A stretch of DNA of 64,000 bases from Bryobacteraceae bacterium. Lineage in GTDB: Bacteria; Acidobacteriota; Terriglobia; Bryobacterales; Bryobacteraceae. Where the stretch lies: the NCBI GenBank assembly GCA_041394945.1, contig JAWKHH010000003.1:806001-870000 (forward strand). Direction: 5' to 3'. A program made the position numbers and the translations under genes. Of the stretch, positions 59,427 through 64,000 are shown piece after piece (position 1 is the stretch's first letter; each line of letters starts with the position of its first letter). The notes below the pieces were generated by a model. It made no database searches and was not told where the DNA came from. It saw nothing but the letters and a program-made list of their open reading frames with translations.

Positions 59427-60815
59427 TTGCGCCTCACCCTCGCACGACTTCTTTCCGCCGCGCTCTGGGCCGCCGCCGCGTTCGCCGACGACAAGGCCGC
59501 CGCCGATACCGCGCTCGACCGTTACATCCGCAAGCCCGACCCGACCTATTCCTACTCCGTCGCCGGCGAGGCCTCGTGCAACGGCTGCACCGCCACCGTG
59601 ATCGACCTCAAGTCCCAAACGTGGCGAAAACCCACCGAAGTGGACCGCACCGTCTGGGAGCACTGGCTCACCATCATCCGCCCGCCGAAAGTCACCTCGT
59701 CCAAGGCGCTGCTGTTCATCAACGGCGGCTCCAACGGCCGCCCCCGGCCCGATCGCGCGGACCCCATGCTCCAAACCTTCGCGAAAGAAACCGGCGCAAT
59801 CGTCGCCGACCTGCGCATGATCCCCAACGAGCCGCTGAAGTTCCCCGGCGAAGACTTCACCCGCACCGAAGATGGCATCATCGCCTACACTTGGGACAAA
59901 GCCCTCCGCGGCGGCGATGAAGAATGGCCGCTCCGCCTCCCCATGACCAAAGCCGTCGTCCGCGCGATGGATACCGTAACCACCTTCGCCAAGTCCGAGC
60001 AGGGCGGCGGCCACGCCGTGGACCGCTTCATCGTCTCCGGCGGCTCCAAGCGCGGTTGGACCACCTGGACCACGGCCGCCGTCGACAAACGTGTGATCGC
60101 CATCGCGCCGCTCGTCATCGACATGTTGAACGTCGAGAAATCGTTCCAGCACCACTGGCGCGTTTATGGATTCTGGGCGCCCGCGGTCGGCGATTACCAG
60201 AAGCTCCATCTCATGGATTGGATGGGGTCGCCCGAAAATCAGGCGCTGATGCGCGTGGTGGAGCCATGGGCTTATCGGGACCGCATCGCCGTCCCCAAGT
60301 ACATCGTGAACGCCTCCGGAGACCAGTTCTTCGTGCCGGACTCCTCGCAGTTTTACTTTGACCAGCTTCCCGGCGAAAAGCTGCTTCGCTACGTGCCGAA
60401 CGCCGATCACTCCCTCCGCAACTCCGACGCGCCCACCAGCCTCCTCGCGTGGCTCGATTCAATCGTGCACGATCGCCCTCGGCCGAAGTACTCCTGGGCG
60501 ATCGACGGCGGCCGCATCCGCGTGAAGGCGGAAACCAAGCCCACCGAGGTTCGCCTCTGGCAGGCGAACAATCCGGAAAAACGCGATTTCCGGCTCGAAA
60601 CCATCGGCCCCGCCTACACCTCTACCGTGCTTCAGCCGGACGACAGCGGTGACTACTCCGCCGCCCTCCCGAAGCCGGAAAAGGGTTGGACTGCGTACTT
60701 CGTCGAATTGACCTACTCGGACGGCCGAAAGGTCCCGCTGAAGGTGACCACCGGCGTTCGCGTGATGCCGGACGAGTACCCCTTCCCGCCGCCCAAGCTG
60801 GTTCCGCCCCGATGA
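59427..60815 (+). CDS. exported PhoPQ-activated pathogenicity-related (PqaA-like) hydrolase
   Basis: A 462-residue alpha/beta-hydrolase-fold protein of the PhoPQ-related family. It starts at TTG 59427, with GAGGAG (59411-59416) ten bases upstream, and a signal peptide (TLARLLSAALWAAAAFAD). Conserved parts are LDRYIRKPDPTYSY near residue 30, FIVSGGSKRGWTTWTTAAVD with a candidate nucleophile serine in GGSKRGW, and YIVNASGDQFFVPDSSQFY. Substrates of this family are unknown. The GDSL esterase gene overlaps its stop (ATGA), so the two are co-transcribed. Confidence 0.87.
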   Translation: MRLTLARLLSAALWAAAAFADDKAAADTALDRYIRKPDPTYSYSVAGEASCNGCTATVIDLKSQTWRKPTEVDRTVWEHWLTIIRPPKVTSSKALLFINGGSNGRPRPDRADPMLQTFAKETGAIVADLRMIPNEPLKFPGEDFTRTEDGIIAYTWDKALRGGDEEWPLRLPMTKAVVRAMDTVTTFAKSEQGGGHAVDRFIVSGGSKRGWTTWTTAAVDKRVIAIAPLVIDMLNVEKSFQHHWRVYGFWAPAVGDYQKLHLMDWMGSPENQALMRVVEPWAYRDRIAVPKYIVNASGDQFFVPDSSQFYFDQLPGEKLLRYVPNADHSLRNSDAPTSLLAWLDSIVHDRPRPKYSWAIDGGRIRVKAETKPTEVRLWQANNPEKRDFRLETIGPAYTSTVLQPDDSGDYSAALPKPEKGWTAYFVELTYSDGRKVPLKVTTGVRVMPDEYPFPPPKLVPPR

Positions 60816-61432
60816 GGCTCTCCGCCGGCGTCGCGGCTCTGGCCCTGGTCGGCGCCGCGATGCATGCCGCGCCGCCCGCCGCAAGAGTAGTGGCCGCCTT
60901 CGGCGACAGCATCACCGAAGGCTACGGCGTCGCCCCGAAAGACGCCTATCCGGCGCAGCTTGCGGCCCTGCTCGAAAAACAGGGCCGGCCGGTCAAGCTG
61001 GTCAACGCGGGCGTCAGCGGCGATACCTCCGGCAACGCTCTCGATCGGCTCAGCCAGGTGACCGCGCTGAAACCGGCGCTCGTGATCCTCGAGATCGGCG
61101 GCAACGACGGCCTGCGCGGATTGCCCCCGCAAGCCACGCGCGCCAACATCGATCGCATTCTTTCCGGACTCGCCGCCGCCGGCGCGCGCGTGGTCCTCAT
61201 CGGCATGACGCTTCCGGCCAACTACGGCGCCGGCTACATCCGCCAGTTCGAAGCCATCTACACGGAACTCGCCGCCAAGCATCGCGCGCGCCTGGTCTCC
61301 GTCGCCGGCAAGGGAATCGCCGCCACGCCCGGCATGATGCAGCGCGATGGAATTCATCCCACCGCCCTCGGTCATCGCAAACTCGCGGAACTGCTGCTGC
61401 CCCACGTCGCCGCCGTCCTTGGCCGAAAGTAA
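60812..61432 (+). CDS. exported GDSL/SGNH-type esterase (TesA-like arylesterase)
   Basis: A 206-residue SGNH hydrolase with a signal peptide (SAGVAALALVGAAMHA). Block I is AAFGDSITEGYGV (Ser nucleophile), block III GGNDGLRG, and block V DGIHPTALGH (Asp/His). TesA-like enzymes hydrolyse thioesters and aryl or short-chain esters in the periplasm. The ATG at 60812 overlaps the previous stop as ATGA and gives the normal length. Confident. Confidence 0.88.
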   Translation: MRLSAGVAALALVGAAMHAAPPAARVVAAFGDSITEGYGVAPKDAYPAQLAALLEKQGRPVKLVNAGVSGDTSGNALDRLSQVTALKPALVILEIGGNDGLRGLPPQATRANIDRILSGLAAAGARVVLIGMTLPANYGAGYIRQFEAIYTELAAKHRARLVSVAGKGIAATPGMMQRDGIHPTALGHRKLAELLLPHVAAVLGRK

Positions 61433-61442
61433 TCGCGCCGGT

Positions 61443-61451
61443 TGCTACCAT
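61443..61451 (+). promoter_or_regulatory. candidate extended -10 promoter before the YggX-like gene
   Basis: TGC followed by TACCAT (61446-61451) is an extended -10 element that would start transcription about at 61458, two bases before the first ATG of the YggX-like gene. A later ATG at 61484 would then have a short leader. Confidence 0.3.
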
Positions 61452-61459
61452 GAGAGTCT

Positions 61460-61786
61460 ATGGGTTGTGGATCCGTTCCTCCAATGCGCCCCGAAGACAC
61501 CGCCGGGAAGCGCAAGGTTTTCTGCGTCAAATTTCAGAAGGAGATGGTCGGCCTTGATGAGCCGCCGTTCGACGGCCATCCGATCGGCGCGAAAATCTTC
61601 GAAAGTGTTTCCAAAGACGCCTGGAAGATGTGGCTGGAACACATGAAAATGCTGATGAACGAATACCGTTTGAACCTCGGCACCAGCGAGGCCCAGGAGT
61701 TTCTCATCCAGCAAATGGATAACTACTTCTTCGGCCCCGGCGCCGCGCTTCCGCCGGACTTCGTTCCTCAGAAGGAAAAGGGATGA
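61460..61786 (+). CDS. Fe(2+)-trafficking protein YggX-like
   Basis: A 108-residue YggX/Fe(II)-trafficking protein. The family pattern is clear: VFCVKFQKEMVGLDEPPFDG (with Cys for iron), then PIGAKIFESVSKDAWKMWLEHMKMLMNEYRLNL and EAQEFLIQQMDNYFFG. It protects iron-sulfur clusters from oxidative damage. ATG 61460 gives eight to ten residues more than usual, while ATG 61484 is nearer the family length. The upstream extended -10 leaves either possible. The YceI gene overlaps its end by four bases. Confidence 0.88.
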   Translation: MGCGSVPPMRPEDTAGKRKVFCVKFQKEMVGLDEPPFDGHPIGAKIFESVSKDAWKMWLEHMKMLMNEYRLNLGTSEAQEFLIQQMDNYFFGPGAALPPDFVPQKEKG

Positions 61787-62355
61787 TCGCCCCCGTCGTA
61801 CTGGCGGCGTTGGCGGCCGCCGCCGCTTCGGCAGCCACCTACAACATCGACACGGGGCACTCCACCGCGACCTTTTCCGTACGGCACATGATGGTGTCGA
61901 ACGTGAAAGGTACGCTCGGCGGCGTCACCGGTGCTCTGGACTGGGATCCGGCCAAACCGGAAGCCTCCCGCGTCGACGCCACCATCGATGTGAAGACCAT
62001 CGACACCCGGCACCCCAAGCGCGACGCCGATTTGCGCGGCGAGGATTTCTTCCAGGTCGACAAGTACCCCACCATGGCGTTCAAGAGCAAGCGCGTCTCG
62101 AAATCGGGCGGAAAGCTCCTCTTGACCGGCGACCTCACCATGCACGGTGTAACCAGGGAAGTGACGCTCACGCTCGAAGACCCGCCGGTGGAAGTGAAGG
62201 ACCCGCGCGTCGGCTACCGGCTCGGCGCTTCGGCCACCACCAGGATCAACCGCAAGGATTGGGGACTCACCTACAACACGATTCTCGAAGCGGGCGGCGT
62301 CACCATCGGCGACGAAGTGTCGATCACGCTCGACATTGAAGCCACGCGCAAGTAA
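61783..62355 (+). CDS. exported YceI-family protein
   Basis: A 190-residue YceI-family lipid-binding protein with a signal peptide (VVLAALAAAAASAATYNIDTGH). The family strands are visible: HSTATFSVRHMM, VKTIDTRHPKRDADLRGEDFFQVDKYPTMAFKS, and LTGDLTMHGVTREVTL. Members bind polyisoprenoid or fatty-acid molecules in a lipocalin-like barrel in the periplasm. Overlaps YggX-like gene by four bases, so the pair is one transcriptional unit. Confidence 0.9.
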   Translation: MIAPVVLAALAAAAASAATYNIDTGHSTATFSVRHMMVSNVKGTLGGVTGALDWDPAKPEASRVDATIDVKTIDTRHPKRDADLRGEDFFQVDKYPTMAFKSKRVSKSGGKLLLTGDLTMHGVTREVTLTLEDPPVEVKDPRVGYRLGASATTRINRKDWGLTYNTILEAGGVTIGDEVSITLDIEATRK

Positions 62356-62364
62356 TCTCGTTAG

Positions 62365-63543
62365 TTGCCTGTTCCGATCGCCGCCTGGGTGCTCATCGGC
62401 GCGGCCCTGCTGCTCGCGCTGCTCTCCCTGCGTGGGGACCGTGAGCGCGCCCTCTACGCCTCTCGCCGCCTCAACGAACGCCTCGACGATTCCGCGTGCC
62501 CGCCGGCCACGGTGATCGTGCCGGTGAAAGGCAACGACGATCACCTCGCCGCGAACCTCGCCTCGCTCGCCGCGCTCGACTACCCGGACTACGAACTGAT
62601 CGTCGCCGCGCGCGACGCCGCCGATATCCCGCCCCGCGTGCTGCCGGAACGGGCTCGCGTCGTCATCGCGGGCCCGGGCGATGCCCGGACCGGCGAGAAG
62701 ATCAATAACCTCTTGGCGGCCGTGGAGGCGGTGCGGCCCGAATCGCGGATCTTCGCCTTTGCCGATTCCGACAACACCGTCACGCCGGAGTGGCTCCGCG
62801 CGCTGGCTGCGCCGCTCGCCGAACCCGGAGTCGGGCTCGCCACGGGTTACCGTTGGCACACGCCTGCCGAACCGCGACTGTGGCCCTTGCTGCGATCCGT
62901 GTGGAACAGCGTGATCGCGGGCGGCTTCCACGGCGGCGCGAACACCTTCGCCTGGGGTGGGGCCATGGCGATCACTCGCGAGAACTTCGCCCGCTGCGAT
63001 GTCCCCGGCCACTGGCGGGGCGCAATCTCCGACGATTTCCAGATCTCCCGCGCCGTGCAGGCGGCCCGCCTCGCCATCGCCTGGGCGCCCGGCGCGACCG
63101 TAGCCGACCGTTCGTCCACCACCGGCGGCGTGTTCTTCTCCTGGATCGAGCGCCAGATGATTATCACCCGCGTCTATCGCCGGCGGCTCTGGTCCATCGC
63201 CATCGTCGCGCATGTCGTCTATTGCGGAGCTATGGCCGCCGCCGCCGTGTGGGCGCCGCTGCTGCTGCTCGTGCAGATCGCGCTCGGCATGGTGAAGGGA
63301 GCCAATCGCGCCGCGATCGCGCGTGCGTGCCTGCCCGCCGAAGAGCCTTTCTTCGCGCGCTGGGGCTGGATCTACACCTGGCTGGTTCCGGCCGCTACCT
63401 GGATCTGGCTCTACTCGCTGGTTGCGGCCGCCCGGACCAACATCATCGAGTGGCGCGGCGTTCGCTACCGGTTGGAGCGCGACGGCCGGCAAGTGGAGCG
63501 CGACGGCCGGCAAGTGGAGCGCGTCGGCGGTGGCGGTGTTTAA
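62365..63543 (+). CDS. family 2/21 membrane glycosyltransferase (ceramide/hopanoid type)
   Basis: A 392-residue glycosyltransferase starting at TTG 62365, with an N-terminal membrane helix and about three C-terminal ones. Motifs are VIVPVKGNDDH, the DxD-like FAFADSDN, SDDFQISRAV, and RQMIITRVYRRRLW, typical of GT21 and HpnI-like enzymes that add a sugar to ceramide or hopanoid lipids. The start could also be GTG at 62368. The C-terminus has a duplicated RDGRQVE unit caused by a 21-base tandem repeat, which probably does not affect catalysis. Confidence 0.82.
   Translation: MPVPIAAWVLIGAALLLALLSLRGDRERALYASRRLNERLDDSACPPATVIVPVKGNDDHLAANLASLAALDYPDYELIVAARDAADIPPRVLPERARVVIAGPGDARTGEKINNLLAAVEAVRPESRIFAFADSDNTVTPEWLRALAAPLAEPGVGLATGYRWHTPAEPRLWPLLRSVWNSVIAGGFHGGANTFAWGGAMAITRENFARCDVPGHWRGAISDDFQISRAVQAARLAIAWAPGATVADRSSTTGGVFFSWIERQMIITRVYRRRLWSIAIVAHVVYCGAMAAAAVWAPLLLLVQIALGMVKGANRAAIARACLPAEEPFFARWGWIYTWLVPAATWIWLYSLVAAARTNIIEWRGVRYRLERDGRQVERDGRQVERVGGGGV
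63475..63516 (+). repeat. two perfect 21-base tandem repeats at the end of the glycosyltransferase gene
   Basis: The 21-base unit that begins GAGCGCGACGG occurs perfectly at 63475-63495 and 63496-63516, followed by a partial third copy. Being in frame, it adds seven residues per copy to the C-terminal tail. A length polymorphism by replication slippage is likely at this spot. Confidence 0.75.
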
Positions 63544-63583
63544 AGCCGCGAACTTACACCGGAATTACACTGCGAAACAAAGT

Positions 63584-63600
63584 AAACTGGTACCCAGTTT
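63584..63600. promoter_or_regulatory. 7-base inverted repeat upstream of the CHAT gene
   Basis: AAACTGG (63584-63590), three bases TAC, and CCAGTTT (63594-63600) make a perfect 7+7 inverted repeat with a three-base centre, 18 bases before the next ATG. Two TTACAC hexamers occur at 63554 and 63565. This may be an operator. No RNA-like stem-loop with thymines is seen. Confidence 0.35.
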
Positions 63601-63618
63601 CCCGAGGAATTCCCCGCG

Positions 63619-64000
63619 ATGCCCACGGTCTCAATTCGCCAATCCGGGCGAGGCAAGGCGAAGGTCGCCTTCGACGGCGCCGATGAGCGCGAAGTGCGCG
63701 TCGCGGACCCGTTCAAGGGCGACAAAGCGGCCGAAGTCGAGCTCGAGTGGTATTTCGAGCAGCGCCTGAAGGAGCCTTATTTGGGCGACGTCCGCGCCAA
63801 CGCCGCCGCGGCATCCATCCGGGAATACGGCGAGTCGCTTTTCGAACAGGTCTTCCGGAAAGACCCCGACGTCTACGCCGACTACAAGCGCCATCAGACC
63901 GGCGTGCTCTCCATTGAGGTCACCGGCGACTTCGACTTTCATCGCCTCCACTGGGAGACGCTGTGGGACCCGTCGCACGCGCAGCCGCTCGCCTGCCAGG
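63619..64000 (+). CDS. CHAT-domain protein N-terminus (partial, cut by window end)
   Basis: 127 codons of a gene entering at the right edge. The sequence begins MPTVSIRQSGRGKAKVAFDG and continues with an alpha/beta N-terminal domain that ends DFHRLHWETLWDP, the segment that leads into CHAT caspase-like domains (the L-x-WE-L strand). The catalytic His and Cys lie beyond the window, so activity cannot be judged. CHAT proteins act as proteases or protease-like scaffolds, some in defence. The inverted repeat at 63584 lies 18 bases upstream. Confidence 0.62.
   Translation, partial: MPTVSIRQSGRGKAKVAFDGADEREVRVADPFKGDKAAEVELEWYFEQRLKEPYLGDVRANAAAASIREYGESLFEQVFRKDPDVYADYKRHQTGVLSIEVTGDFDFHRLHWETLWDPSHAQPLACQ

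Noticed and set aside
58725..60410. 561-residue extension of the lipoprotein reading frame
   Set aside because: The extra N-terminus lies antisense to the PhoPQ-related gene; a GTG with a lipobox signal peptide gives a normal protein.
1..64000. CRISPR arrays, insertion sequences, rRNA or tRNA genes
   Set aside because: No regularly spaced repeat series, transposase, rRNA block or cloverleaf-like sequence was noticed by eye.

Overview
The window is GC-rich, densely coding bacterial DNA with strong third-position GC. That bias produces many long antisense shadow ORFs, which I ignored. The gene content points to an acidobacterium of the Solibacter/Bryobacter type: an ECF sigma factor fused in tandem to a Ser/Thr kinase with helical repeats, Tat- or Sec-exported BNR, FG-GAP and PQQ-type propeller proteins, planctomycete/acidobacterial-style carbohydrate genes, bacillithiol-type BshB1, and many GTG/TTG starts. 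This is an inference from gene families, not a phylogenetic result.

Layout: 1-7.2 kb carries household and carbohydrate genes: a four-gene overlapping operon (PfkB kinase, rhomboid, glutaredoxin, BshB1), elongation factor P, a GNAT enzyme, and an exported BNR/glycosidase/oxidoreductase operon. 7.3-12.65 kb is an orphan VgrG island: a VgrG spike, a PAAR tip fused to a putative papain-like cysteine peptidase, a lipoprotein, two unknowns and a caspase-like His/Cys protein, with no secretion core beside it. 12.66-16.1 kb is the conserved transglutaminase / circularly permuted ATP-grasp / alpha-E operon. 16.1-17.65 kb holds two broken genes, an OLD-like ATPase and a TOPRIM partner, probably a dead defence module. 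17.65-26.7 kb is metabolic: MFS transporter, ferredoxin and Cys-rich protein, cupin, PQQ/EF-hand propeller, SirB1-like, FG-GAP protein, and haem proteins.

27.0-51.4 kb is the centrepiece: a co-directional gene set encoding a contractile, phage-tail-like particle in the order of phage Mu tail genes: terminator-like protein, sheath, tube, chaperone, N-like adaptor, hub, spike, PAAR-like tip, gp25 wedge, gpJ and gpI, then fibre-like proteins. There is no capsid, portal, terminase, integrase or lysis gene. It carries unusual additions: a second N-like adaptor fused to an OmpA-type domain with an inserted peptidoglycan-binding domain, a subtilisin-like protease, a gpI-like protein extended by eight tandem repeats, and a 1,294-residue propeller/zinc-ribbon protein. 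No long tape-measure gene is visible. A sigma-54 activator without a sensor domain ends the cluster, and a plausible -24/-12 promoter lies at its front.

51.4-64 kb returns to general functions: SMR/EamA-like transporter, PLP decarboxylase, ECF sigma factor and kinase, an esterase-family hydrolase, DHDPS-like aldolase, a coiled-coil lipoprotein, a PhoPQ-related hydrolase, GDSL esterase, YggX, YceI, a hopanoid/ceramide-type glycosyltransferase, and the start of a CHAT-domain gene cut by the window end.
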